Shown one piece after another: positions 25,801 through 38,300 of a DNA stretch of 64,000 bases; the first letter of the stretch is position 1; each line of letters begins with the position of its first letter. The DNA is taken from contig NOWV01000044.1 of NCBI GenBank assembly GCA_003344405.1, positions 62,001 through 126,000 on the forward strand. The letters are read 5' to 3'. A model generated the notes under the pieces. The model saw only the letters and a list, made by a program, of their open reading frames with translations, was not told the origin of the DNA and did no database searches. A program made the position numbers and the translations under genes. The stretch comes from Trichoplax sp. H2. Lineage: Eukaryota; Placozoa; Uniplacotomia; Trichoplacea.

Positions 25801-28743
25801 TAATATTGCCTTTCGGTGAAGTAGATTTTAAAAAGAATTTAGACGAGAATCAAAGATATCTCGGCAATAAATGAATAATTGAATATGTTTAAAATATATA
25901 CTTCATAACCATTTTATTATCCATCCGTCCAGTTTAAAATTCTTGCTGAAGTTAAGATCAATAACCTGGACAAAATAACTGATTTAAATTCCGACAGTGA
26001 CTAATGATTATTTATAACAGATTATTTATTAAGGCTACTTGGAAATAGTAGGGGATTTTACTTATTTTTAATACAGGTTGAAAATAAAAACCTATTAAAT
26101 AGTTCAATTCTTGATTGATGACAGATCATTTATCTTGAATGTCAACACTGTCAGATGAAATTTTCATCCAAGTGGCTGTTTTTACTATTAATAAAAATAA
26201 GTTAGATGTAAATGAATGAAATAACTTCAAGAGCGGAGTATGTTAATACTTTATAAAATAGATATAATTTCATAAATATATTTTTTTTCTAATTTTTTTA
26301 TCTACTCTGTATTATTCATTATAAAAATAGTATCTACTTTGATTCTATTTTACTAACATCTTAAACGATCAATATTGGGAACAGCAACTTCATATTGGGT
26401 ATTGATAATGGGCATCATGAAATTGATTACAGTAATCCTACTATAATGATGGCGTAAGAATAATATCATTATATTGTTAGTTGTGAGCGTATAAAGTAAG
26501 TACATCATTGCATCTTTGCCAAGGAGCCAGCATACACATAACATGAGCATATTGTGAACTATATGGATCGTAGTCTACAACTATCTTAATATGGTCTAAA
26601 TCATATAGAATATATTCTGATGTCAAGATTATTACCATCTGATTTCATGAAATTGATCAATTACCACCACATTGGTTTCAACAATGCATTTTTTAATACG
26701 GCTTGATTTTTTCTCCGTGCATATTAATAAGTCTCTATATTGTCTATTACTAGTAGATAAAACTAAAAAGGATAAAATAAAATAATAAGTAAAATAGATA
26801 ATTAAATTGGAAAGCCTGTAAGGTTACGAATTTATTTAATGATATTGTACATATGTACAGTATTATCATATAATACAATTTCCTAGAAGGAGTATAGTGC
26901 GCGTAATAAGGGGTGTAGTTGTAAAAAAAACTATTGCAATGCGAGTGGAGCCGTATGCTAGTATTTGGCCAAAGTGCGAGAATATCACGTATGCATTTAG
27001 TATGACTTGAAAGGAAAGTGTTTTACACCCAGTTCCCGTTGAGATCAGATGGTATTCATTTAGAGGGGTAATTTAATTAGGGTAGGCTTCCTTATGTTCA
27101 AGATGATTGAATTAGTAATTTAGTACTCCATATTGATGCTAGCTGATGTTGTGGCATTGTTTATTTAACTAGGTATATTAATACCAACCTACTATCCTCC
27201 TTTAATGTATTACTGTATTATCTTGCTAATTATTTACTCAAATGAGTCAGATGCTTGTATATAGCTAGAGCTATATTAATATTATTCTATATCGTATTTG
27301 TATTTATCTACCTATTAACATACCGGATGTAATCATCTCTTACAAGAAATAGTGACCGTCGTATAACTATGCCATGATGGCCTCCCATGAGGGCGATTTT
27401 ATTGGTATATATAAGACGTATACTTAAAAACAATATGTATGACGAGGGATAAATCTTAATTAGCCTATGGAAATTAATCATGATCGATTTGGGGAGGTTG
27501 CCACTGGCTAAATGGTTGTAACTATACCAGGAACTCAATGCAACCTTTCTTATACGGTTCAAACTAGGGGAGAAAAAAATGTAAAACAGTACACTTTCTG
27601 TAAAGTTACAAAAGTGAGGCTAATCACCATGTCTTCTTTAATTATCAATGGGAACTGAATCAGTTATTTCTACAGAAATAGAATCTAATTTCTAGTAGCA
27701 TATATTGACTGAGAAGCCGTGTGTAATGTAATGGTCGTATTTTGTGATTGTTACTATTGATTTATAACTAACTATTGATGAAGGCATCTTACAATCAGGA
27801 ATGACTCATCGCTTGAATATCAACGCCGGTCACGAAGCAAGAATACAAATTGTGTCATTGTATTTCATCATTATCCCATTTAGCCTAAATATCTAATATA
27901 GTCATGCTAGGGTTCTTTGCTAGCGTTAACCATGACTATAGGACTATTTATGCTCGATGGTACAACTATGTCGGTATCATGTCCATTGTAAAATACTGGT
28001 ACATGCCACATTGACAAAAATTAACCATTTCATTCTAATCCCTCACAGTGGCTGATTGAGACGATAGCCAGCGCGCTATCATATTAGTCATCATTTAATA
28101 ATCAAATAGCTCACGTGTACTGTATGATGGATTATCTAATATATGCGAATGGACGATGAAGTCGTCAAGCTATTTCGACGCTATGCTACTATCGACCATC
28201 ACCTACCATACCATGAATTTACTACGGTAAGGCTTGTTCCACGCTTCGGACTACTAGCCAGACAGGGTGGCATAATCCAATTTTTCTAGATTAATTATTA
28301 TAAATCGATCGAAGTACTTTAGAACGAATAATCATGCAGATTAACGGTAATCAAAGTAAAGGAAAGGGCATCAGTTAACCATATTATCATTTTGTAGTTC
28401 TCATTCATTTGATAGTTTCACTGTAGTTAAGGTCAAATACTGTCTCCAACTGCGCTTGTAAATCGATTTTAATCATGGAAATAACGCAATATTGTAGGAC
28501 TGTAACAAAACCAATAGGATGGTCATAAGATGATGACATCGATGAGACTGTTTCGGAGTTTGGGGCAACATGATCATCTCCATATCATTCATTGACTGGA
28601 TTGTTCATATAAAGGTAATATCAATTATAATTATAGACATAAGGAATGCGCTAGATACTTTGGTCATGTTGGCGTATCATTATAGTCCGATGCACTATGG
28701 TAACATCTGTGTTGTACTGCATATCTTCTGTAGCGCTACAAAT

Positions 28744-28754
28744 GGGGGGGGGGG
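28744..28754. repeat. G11 homopolymer
   Basis: An uninterrupted run of eleven G, unusual in this AT-rich DNA and a likely site of sequencing or assembly length error. Confidence 0.8.
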
Positions 28755-29257
28755 AAAGAGAAAAAAAGCAGCAAGGCATCAATAGGCAAATAATTAGTGT
28801 ATTACTAGTCATCAATGTCGAAATGCAATCCAGACACAAATCGCCATCTTAAACAACACTACTAGAAACACACGTCTGGTTGCATACATCGACCTACTGT
28901 CTAGAAAATAAAATTGAATTTGTACTATTCCATTGAAAAAAATGCCAAAGTCGGATATTGACGATGTCTATTATTTATATTAGCATTACTCTACTTTTGT
29001 AAACAGTTGTTGTAATTGTTGCACCTATTGTAAGGGCTTATTTTTCAATGACCGCTCTGGTGATCATTACATAATTTGCAACATGTAGATGACCATTCAG
29101 AATACCAAGTACATGTAGTTAATTAGGAAAACAATGGGTACTAAGGCATGACATGTACATAGTATTTGTGTATGCTGACAAATTATCATTTGACAACAAA
29201 TAGAAATATTAAGGATTGCACTAGTAGACATTGCATCAAGTCAGGACGATGTACAGA

Positions 29258-29273
29258 CTCTCTCTCTCTCTCT
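29258..29273. repeat. CT dinucleotide repeat
   Basis: Short CT run, followed at once by the palindromic motif ACAGTATACTGT, about 0.95 kb upstream of the Irx start codon. Confidence 0.7.
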
Positions 29274-30210
29274 ACAGTATACTGTATGTAGACTCCATTT
29301 GGATTGGTATCGACTTTCCAACATGAATTTCGCTATCTTCAATCGATTCTCATCCTTCCATCTTCTTTCCATTCTACATAACTACGATTGGATCATCGTC
29401 ATTCAGTATCATGAATAACATATTTGTCAACTATTACTACCATCGATTCACTGACTAACTGTAGTCGATGTTGGGAGTAGAACCATCCATCATTTAATAA
29501 CCCGAAAATAAAATCTAGTCGGAAATAAGGCGTTGATTGTTGTCAATGAAACAATAATGGAGATGTTGTCGTAATTCTTTATGCCAAGACAGCCATTCGT
29601 ATAAAAAGTGTACCCATGTAGGCGGAGCTTGCTAGAGTGAAATGCACCCATTTAGGCGTACGCGCTGTCATGGATGTCGTGTTATGATTTTGATTGATTC
29701 TATTATACACGGCGAGTAATACGGCAGTAGCCAATCATTTAGCCTAAAATCATGTCACAATTTTCAACTCGCTTTGTGATTGGATGATTGAACAGAAAAC
29801 GTTATGTAACTACATGTGTCACGAACAATTCTACCAGACAACTATGGTTGCTTAAATACCCGGTGTGTTATGTACCAATCTTCAAAATTTGTACAATCTT
29901 TGACTTTGCATCATCCAGCAACATCTTTCAATCTACTTTCTCTCTCGCTCTCTAGCGATTTGTTATCGTTCTAGTAGACTCAGTTTGTGTTATTTTGCAC
30001 AATTTTACTTGCATTTCTTGCCGTTAATTCATCAATTGACGATTTACTAGTGATTGCAATCGAAACATTGACTTGCTATTACTATTTTCCGGGTTAAATT
30101 CATCTTTGAAAGGAAAAATTTGCGGAAATTCCTCCTATCTCAATACAACTCGATTTGGATCAATCTCAACTGAATTCTTCTAGACACTATCCAACGTACC
30201 AGTTTACAAA

Positions 30211-32422
30211 ATGTCTTATTCTCAATTTGCTTGCTCATTTCCTCCACAAGTAAGTATGAAGAATGATTCTGTTTAGTAGCTAATCTATTCTACAGCGAAT
30301 GCAATCATTTTACGTGTACTAGTAGGCTTAGGAACTTAGTCAAAATTTCCAGACAGGCTGTGCTGCATTTCCAGACAGGACATGTCTGATTACGACTACA
30401 ACCTGATTAATTGATAATTTGATCAATTTTAGGTTTTAATGCATGGCCATACTCATAGCCCAAACCACTTCTGTAGTTCCGTGCCTCAAATGACCGGCTC
30501 TACCAACGTTTGCCAATGCCAATTGGAGAAACTTTACATGCAACAGAAGCTATCACCTACGCCATATCAATCAATGATGCATTCCCATCAATGCACTGCC
30601 AATGGATTCCCTAGCGCAATTTCAAACAACAGCGACAAGCCAATGATCTATCCTTCTATGGTGAGTCTCTATTGCTATGCTTATTAGCCACGTAGGCTAA
30701 TTTTTTATTGTAACCTTGAAATTATCGACTTCTACGAGTATAAATCACGTTTAGTAGTTGGAAATCATCAAAGTTTTTGCTTGTGTATTAAAAATATTAT
30801 TTACCATTGATTCCCGACATCAACTGTCGTAAAATTATGCAAATTAGCTACTACGGGCAAGCGCAGTTGATATCCCGACAACCGGCATTGTCTACTCTAC
30901 AGTATGTTAAATAACATTACACAGTATTGTACTGTACTACAGTACTACAGTACGTATTCGATTTACGGTATAATAGATTGTATCGTAAACACTCATCGAT
31001 TGGCTTGATTGACAAGAGTGATCTCATTCTTCGACTAAGACTAACATGTAGGATACAGTACTTACGTTTACTACTACTGGTATAGAGGTTGCGATCGCTT
31101 TGCTAGCCGACCCGACTACTACTTTACTTCAGTTTGTCTGGTTTTTAAAAATTGTCTGGAAGGCTGTCCAGTTGTCCCGTCCACACTGTCGGTTGAGTCA
31201 GCCTTAACCCTTGATAGTCAGACAGCGAGTACACAGTACATATGCTATGATTAAAAAAAAAAAATCGAATTGCCTCATTTGACTAATAAAATCTTTCACT
31301 GATTCGTCCACCTATTTAGAATTCGCCTGTACAAGGAGATATGAAATGTGGTAACTCATCCATTGATGCCTGCTACCAATGGTACATGTCTCAGGCTGGT
31401 AAATACCCAGTTGGTCATGTAGATGGCATTTCTAGGTTCGTCTATTATTTATGCTAATGAATTAATCATAGATATTGCAGTGTCCTATACTAAGACAGTT
31501 GCATACGCAATAACCTAGTAACGTATTGAATGATGAATAGAGTTAATGCACATCGTCACATAGCAAAACGAATGAATATTATAGCTTATTTAGGGTGATA
31601 TAGTGAAATGTATTTGTAACAATTCTCGTCTTCTTTACCTGCAGATTTAACCCAATCGATTTAAATAATGCCAGACGTAAGAATGCTACTCGTGAAACTA
31701 CCAGCATACTTAAAGCTTGGTTATATGAACACAGAAAAAATCCTTACCCTACCAAGGGAGAAAAAATTATGTTGGCAATCATGACAAAGATGACATTAAC
31801 GCAAGTTTCGACATGGTTTGCTAATGCTCGTAGACGCCTTAAAAAGGAAAACAAAATGACATGGTCACCAAGAAATCGCACTGGTGAGGGCAGAAAGAAC
31901 TCTGAAGACGATAGCCAAGATGAAGATCTTAACGATGATGACGATGATGATCATACGAGATCAGATGGACTGAGTACATGTGCCGATTCTCCTGCAAGCA
32001 GTGTCATGGATGATAAATCGGATTGTGGTCGTCATAGTCCTGAACTCAAACTTGCGCAAGAAATTGCTCGTAGACAAGAGAAACCAGCTATTTGGTCACC
32101 AATCACAGCTTGCTCAAAACCATCTGTACCTTGTACTACTACTACTACTTTACCGAGTAGCAACACTAATATGGATTCACCGGTTAAATCATTAAGGAAA
32201 TATGTAGATGGTGTATTCCATTTAAAGGAGAATGAAGTTGAAATTAACGTAGAAACTAAGGTAGAACCAGCTTCTCCCGAGTCTCCAAAGGAAAAGGTTT
32301 CTGTTAGCGTTGAAATGAAATCTGAAAAAGAAGAGGCAGTACAGGAGAAATCCGAATCTCAATATCGTGAATTTGACGCAGCGCTAGCACTTACTACTCT
32401 GTCTTCATCTAGACAGTCATAA
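30211..32422 (+). CDS. Irx: Iroquois-class TALE homeodomain transcription factor
   Basis: Four exons join in frame: 30211-30249, 30433-30660, 31320-31435 and 31645-32422 (386 aa). The start [12 protein letters not shown] resembles the MSYPQF start of Irx proteins. The homeodomain (about residues 138-198) is read uninterrupted in exon 4: [11 protein letters not shown], then [17 protein letters not shown] with the three-residue PYP insertion that defines TALE, then helix 3 [19 protein letters not shown], nearly identical to animal Irx. Downstream are an acidic patch with six Asp (about 215-230) and KPAIWSP (274-280), which matches the KPKIWS motif of Irx proteins. I do not see a clear Iro box. 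Irx proteins bind DNA in the nucleus and pattern embryos, often as repressors. No second Irx copy is present, so this is a single gene rather than a cluster. The 28-kb gene-free upstream flank suggests extended cis-regulation. Confidence 0.96.
30897..30955. repeat. Small CTGTACTACAGTAC cluster in Irx intron 2
   Basis: Several overlapping CAGTA/TACTG palindromic motifs (ACAGTATTGTACTGTAC, TACAGTACTACAGTAC) lie in the 659-bp intron between 30660 and 31320. They are of the same type as the large array at 34.2-35.15 kb. Confidence 0.6.
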
Positions 32423-34194
32423 TTTAAATAGCGCTAGGAACTGTACATGGTTTAATTCGAACTACTTCGGAGATTTTGTAAAAAAATATTGAAGTGTGTG
32501 ACAATGTCGCACATTATAGAATTAGGTGCTTGTAGCTGTTAGCTGCGCGCCATTTTCATCGTGAGCATGGCTTCACAGTTTTACTGTTCTTAGATTAGAT
32601 AAGTTTGAAATTTATAATTAAAAATTATTATGAACGTTGAAATCTATCATGTATTAGTAATTATTTGTCGCCACTGTACTTAGCTGTATAACCTGGATAC
32701 AGTATAACGATATTCTGTTACTATACGATGTGATTGATTCTCTAGCGTTATTGTGTTTTCTGTGTACAGTAACACTACATTTCTTATTACGATACAGAAT
32801 ACTGTAACTGAAATACGTAAAATTTACACTTCTGTGTTTCCACAATTTATCTTTAATCTTGATGAAATATTGTTTCTTCAGACAATATAAAAGCTTTGCT
32901 AAGATATTATATTTTAAGCGTAGTAGTAATACAGGCGCACTTTTACTGTATTACTGTATCATAAATGGTACTGGATGTACTGTAATGTTATTGCTTATTA
33001 CAAAAGTCTCTCATAATTGATCTGTACATATGAAAACCGAGATACTATGTTGCTAAACTCTAACGGATTATTATACTGTACTACTGTGTATATTTTGTCG
33101 GTCATTGCTAATCGACCGATTTGTCTACTACAGTATTTTCCGAAAGTAAAAACAAGGAATACAATAAATTGAATGGTATTTAACATCTGTATGGAGGTCA
33201 TCAATTATTTATTTATATTATGTCTAGAAATTATGCAAATGCAATACAACGATGGTAACATAGCTATAACAATACAGCAACAAGGCAACGACATTAATTA
33301 GTCTTGTATATGCACGTTAAAGTAGTGTTAAGGAATATTATTCAGTGCATTGTCCTTAGTCGTGTTGGTATAAATGTAATTAATAATGACATCATGCGTT
33401 ACAAAATAAGATGAAAATAGAGGTATTGTAATACATCATAATGCGCATACAAGATAACACCAACTTCTACACAGTGGACTGAATTGAATGTGCTCTTTAA
33501 GTTGATAACCCGGTACTATTTTGACTACCTTGGTAAGACGCATACAGCCAGTTTCGATCTCTAGTAACTTCAATTATTGTGACATTGCAAGCTTTCTTGA
33601 ATTTATATTGCGTAGTACTGAAGGACAATCAACCAACAGGCAATACAATTTTAACTAATCTATGTTCTGCGCGTATGTAGACCGCACGCTGTTAAAGGTA
33701 TAGTCTGCCCATGATGCGGTGCTGTACTGTACAGTAGTTTAAAATTGATTTTCGATCGAAATATTGTATACTGTACAGTAGTATACTGTCTGTATGCATA
33801 ATGCAAACTATCGATCGGTTCTCTGTCGCTGTGCAAGTTCGTTACATATTAGGAAAGGCGTACTTGAGTTTATCCATTTAGTGTAAATAAATAAAATTTA
33901 ATTTTAAATTACGATCCGCAGGATTGTGCAATTAATAAGCGACATTTGTAGAGATCGGTGGGTGTAATACCGTAGGTTACTAATGGTAGAAGAGCAGTAG
34001 ATTCATTAGTGAAGGCTAAAGTTTTACGTATAACGTGTATACGCAAATATATCCCTCTCTCTATAACGCGTTACTGAAAGATAAATTACTGTTGAAGTTG
34101 TGCTATCTAAATTAATACTACACAGCTATTTCCTGTGTTCACTATACTTATTATTAATAATTTATTTTTTATCCTTGTTCAATCATGTTTTTGT
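32423..34194. other. 3' flank of Irx
   Basis: Holds the presumed Irx 3' UTR. AATAAA hexamers are visible near 33886. No further gene is recognised; the minus-strand open frames at 32654-32845 and 32998-33204 look like chance. CTGTACAGTA motifs start to appear from about 33720. Confidence 0.4.
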
Positions 34195-35160
34195 TATCCC
34201 TCTGAGTACAGTACGGTACACTGTACTGTACAGTACTGTAGAGACCCTTAAGAGTACAGTACTGTGTACTGTACATACAGAAGATGGAACGGCCGGACCC
34301 GACCAGACCTACTGATTTAGATGAAGCCGTTCTCCTACTGTACACTGTACAGTATGGCACAGTACTGCAGAAATACAGGGTCTACAGTACTGTACAGTAT
34401 GCTATTCTTCTAGGTTTTGGCACAATGTACACAGTACTGTACTATACAAATTACTAATTACAGGTTTTCCATTAAATCTCCAGTTGTGCTCGCTACGCCC
34501 GAGAACCAGTACAGTAGAATAGTACACACGTTGTACAGACCTCTGCATTGAGTGTACAGTACACTGTCAGGGGCTATTGAACTCCTTCTTACGTTATTAA
34601 AAGTAAAAACGAGCTAAAAATGAATTTTAAGAAATCAGAGGAGGGAAGGATCGCAAAGAAGCGTAGCGAGACGTCCAATATTTTTTATAGAACAGTACTG
34701 CACTAAGACGTACAAAGTACAGTACACTGAGTATGCGATGTACTGTAGTCCACAGTGCAGTCACCATACAGGTCCAGTGTACAGTGCACAGTACTGTAGA
34801 TTGTCTACTGTCCTATAGTACAGTACTGTCCTTCTGTATAGACAGTACACTGAGTACAGTACTGTATGCTGATTCACAGAGAAAATTCTAGAGAATTTAC
34901 AGTACTGTACGTACAGTACAGTACTGCACTAAGACGTACTGTACAAAGTACAGTACACTGAGTATGCGCTGTAGTCCACAGTGCAGTCACCATACTGTAC
35001 AGTGTACAGTGTACAGTACTGTAGATTGTCTACTGTCCTACAGTACTGTCCTTCTGTACAGACAGTACAGTACTGTACTGTACAGTGTACAGTATGCTGA
35101 TTCACAGAGAAAATTCTAGAGAATTTACAGTACAGTACGTACAGTAGAGTACTGTACGCA
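34195..35160. repeat. Dense GTAC/CTGTAC palindrome array with a 226-bp tandem duplication
   Basis: The stretch is packed with the self-complementary core ACAGTACTGT and overlapping GTACAGTACTGTAC, TGTACAGTGTACA and similar palindromes. Within it, 34692-34917 and 34918 to about 35145 form a direct tandem duplication. Both copies start ACAGTACTGCACTAAGACG, pass through a GTAGTCCACAGTGCAGTCAC segment and end with ATTCTAGAGAATTTACAGT. The copies differ by small indels that are themselves palindrome units. Open frames on either strand here are just translated repeat. The array ends about 200 bp before the LONP2 start codon, so it lies in or beside that promoter. Confidence 0.85.
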
Positions 35161-35197
35161 ACGTCGAGAAGGACTGTATTGTCTGTCTGTCTGCTCG

Positions 35198-35290
35198 ATG
35201 GCCAAGAAAAGGTCAAAAGAGGTGACACTGACAGCGCATCAGTTGGTATTGCGCACCATTGGTATGAATTGTATGAATCGTATGAGATGA
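35198..35290 (+). CDS. Possible upstream ORF ahead of LONP2 (30 codons)
   Basis: ATG at 35198 opens a 30-residue basic frame (starts MAKKRSKEVT) that stops at 35288-35290, 74 bp before the LONP2 ATG. If transcription starts upstream of it, this uORF could reduce LONP2 translation. The transcription start is unknown and there is no homology, so it may be untranscribed. Confidence 0.15.
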   Translation: MAKKRSKEVTLTAHQLVLRTIGMNCMNRMR

Positions 35291-35363
35291 TGCGCAGCAC
35301 GTATCAACCGGACAAGTGGACGTCACTAACATCACAGACTTTGATCACCTGGAAAAATTGAAC

Positions 35364-38300
35364 ATGGCTGAAGGTTCACTGGAGCTTCCTAGTTATTTAG
35401 CAATCTTAACATTGGCCGATGAAGTTTTACTGCCTGGATCATCCATTAGAGTATCGATTACAGATACTAAGGGGTAAGTCTCATGAATTGATAGGACTTA
35501 AAGATGAATCCATAACCATCTTTGATCATTCATAACAAGAACAGTTGATCATTGGATGGGACGCTTTCACTCAAATTGGCCAGGTGAAATAGAGTAAACA
35601 GAGATCGACTTTACCAACTTGACCAGATCAACTAAGCATCAACTGGACATTGCTCCTTAAGAGATTCCATTGCCATACTATATCTCACATTGTATAGAGT
35701 TGAATCCAATACTTCTTCTTTAATGCTTAAAATATGATGTAAAATCCTGAGAAAGATATACTACAAGGTACGACTGTGCCCAGTAGGTACGTCTTAGTCT
35801 TACTGTATTCTGGCAACGATTCATACGGTGCATGACCAATCCAAAAGGCCATGACCTGATGTTATGCACATTATGGCACAGTAGCCCTGATCGGAGTGAT
35901 AGAAATAAGTAACCATCAATCAGCTTGGCTAAGTCATGAACTACTAAAATTTTTACCATTCGTACTAATGGTAAAGATTTTTGCAGTCCTTGGCCAAGTC
36001 AGCTCCAGAAGTTAAGCGTAAGTTTGCCATTACACCTGGTAAACTGATCAACTATAAAGTGCAGTCCATCTCCTATCTATGCAGTTCAATAAAAGAAGTA
36101 CTGACTGTATATTTTCCGTGAACGCTAAATTTAATAGAGTATGTTGTATGGCTTTTATCTGAAGAAAAATTACCAAGTATGGCTACATGATACTGTATGA
36201 ACGATTCAATCGGTGGCACTATAGTTCTCGTCATTCATATATACAGTAGAATACTGAAGGATTATGCCAAATAACGCAAGCTGATACTATAGCGTACATA
36301 GTACATACAGCATGCATCTCGAAGTACTTCAGTTATCGTCATACTATAGTATTAATTTAATGAATGAATTAATTGAAAGCAGGTCTTCCGAATGTTGTTA
36401 TGCCACATGGGTGAATGTTATTTCTAGTTCAACTATTTTACGTACTGTATCGTTTTGGATGATATGTGATCACCTGTATACAAACACTGGTTGAATTACT
36501 ACTGCTGTACTACAGGATTTACTTTGCATGCTGAAAGATTTATTACTATCGATAGTACAGTACTGTAGATTGCATAGATTAGAACGTCAATTATTCACGA
36601 GAATGGCCTGATAAATACGTTAAGATGACTAACATGAATGATATAGGGCACAGTATCATAATATCATACGAGTGGACAAAAATTGAGACTACATTACATC
36701 CCGTATTAATTACTCGTTCTAAAATAAAATAAAATTAAATAATTAATCGCCTTGCTTTTGGCATAGACTACAGTACTAGATACTGGTCTAGTCTCTATTA
36801 GTTCGTCCTTTTACTAGGGACTTAAAATTGGTTATTTCAAGTTAGGATCAATCCTATTACGTTGATTTTAAAGATTTGCAATTTACCATACCGACTACTG
36901 TAGTTTACTTGTAATACTTGTTCCACTAAGTACTTTGTAATTTACCATGGTTGTTTACAGTATATCCAATTCGATGTTCCTATCTAAAATTATTTAGCGT
37001 TATTTTACACTGTCAAGAATTTTGGCGTCTGATTCATACGTGATCGCAAAGCTGGATTAATTGTATCGTGTTAGAAGTTGAATGTACCATTGCTTCAATC
37101 ATTAAACAGAGCAGATTTAAATTGAATAAAATAATTTATCTTCGGAATAGTAATCTACCATCTTACTCTGTCAGCTTGGCAGCTTGCTATAGAATCTGAA
37201 TAAATGATTACACTTTTAATATCTGTAGTATCGTCTATGCTACTGATCTAAAATATCTGCTGTGTCATTGACTTACTAATGAACGTGGCAATTAGTAGTA
37301 GCGATTTGATTCCAAATATAACGGCTACGATTTGATTATATAACTAATAATGATGTTTTCCGCTAATTTATTGTAGGATTGCTTTAATTCGTCGTAGACT
37401 TCTCAGAAGGCGAACATTGCAAAGCACCATTATTGGTGTTGTACCTAAGCAGAGATTGGATGAGGTCAGTCGATGAAATCAAAGACCAGATTGCTAAAGC
37501 TGATCTACTATACTTTAAGTATAGTTCTGCTTAAAAATTACAAATCAAAATTCGATGATAAATATTATTATATGGAGTACATAGTAGCTGCATAGATACC
37601 TTGATAGCTACTGTATTTATTTTCCATTGATAGGAATTAATCTCCCAAACTGGTACAGCAGCGCTAGTTGTTCAGATAACCGGTGTTTCATCGAACGGCG
37701 AACAATCCTATTCCTTATTGCTGACTGGGTTATGTCGATTTAAAGTAGATACAATCGAACAAGAGCACCCGTATTGCATTAGCAAAATCACTCAGTTAGA
37801 TAGGCTTCCATTTGTGAAAGGTATGATACTTCAAAATACCGTCGTCTTTAAAATAATTAAAATTGAAATATTTTAGAACTTTACGTCATACTTCACTTTC
37901 TTATTTAGCTGTAACTTTAAGAAAACAACAAAAGTTTTACAGCACTTCAGATTATCGCTATTTTGTTAACTGTAAAATTATAGACAGTGGATCTCAAGAG
38001 ATGGATCAAGAATTAGCTAACGTTATTGATTCCTTTCGCACTTCCACGAAAGAATTTATCGATATGTTATCTCAATTGGGAACGGCTTATCCCATTGTTG
38101 CTAAATTAAAGGTAAAATTATTCTATCTGATAAATATATTATCGGAGTATATCTCAATATTAATTCACGATGAATACTTTGTTTGTAATGTATGTAGATG
38201 TTTTATCTATCATTTTGAATACTAACATTTGTAGTGCATATAACTTAAATTCTTTCATTTTGATTTTTAGAATATGGTTAGTTCTTTACCAGCGGAACGA

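Larger units (their letters stand above)
13861..30210. other. AT-rich interval upstream of the Irx gene, no gene found
   Basis: About 16 kb with no exon, tRNA or rRNA I could recognise on either strand. Together with 2166-13860 it makes a 28-kb gene-free stretch 5' of Irx. Small local structures are listed separately: a TATACTG triplication at 14331, hairpins at 21085 and 22730, a G11 run at 28744 and a CT run at 29258. The last 400 bp before the Irx ATG must hold its promoter or 5' UTR. TATA-like matches occur at 29600 (TATAAAAAG) and 29851 (TTAAATAC), but neither can be assigned. Confidence 0.45.

Noticed and set aside
27540-27575. GGTTCAAAC, possible tRNA B-box
   Set aside because: No matching stem and no A-box or cloverleaf upstream.
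28570-28839. Overlapping 62-71-codon frames on both strands
   Set aside because: They cross the G11 homopolymer and have no domain or splice signals.
34100-35300. Open frames of 63-123 codons on both strands in the palindrome array
   Set aside because: They encode repeated VQYST/TVLYC strings produced by translating GTACAGTACTGTAC words; not proteins.
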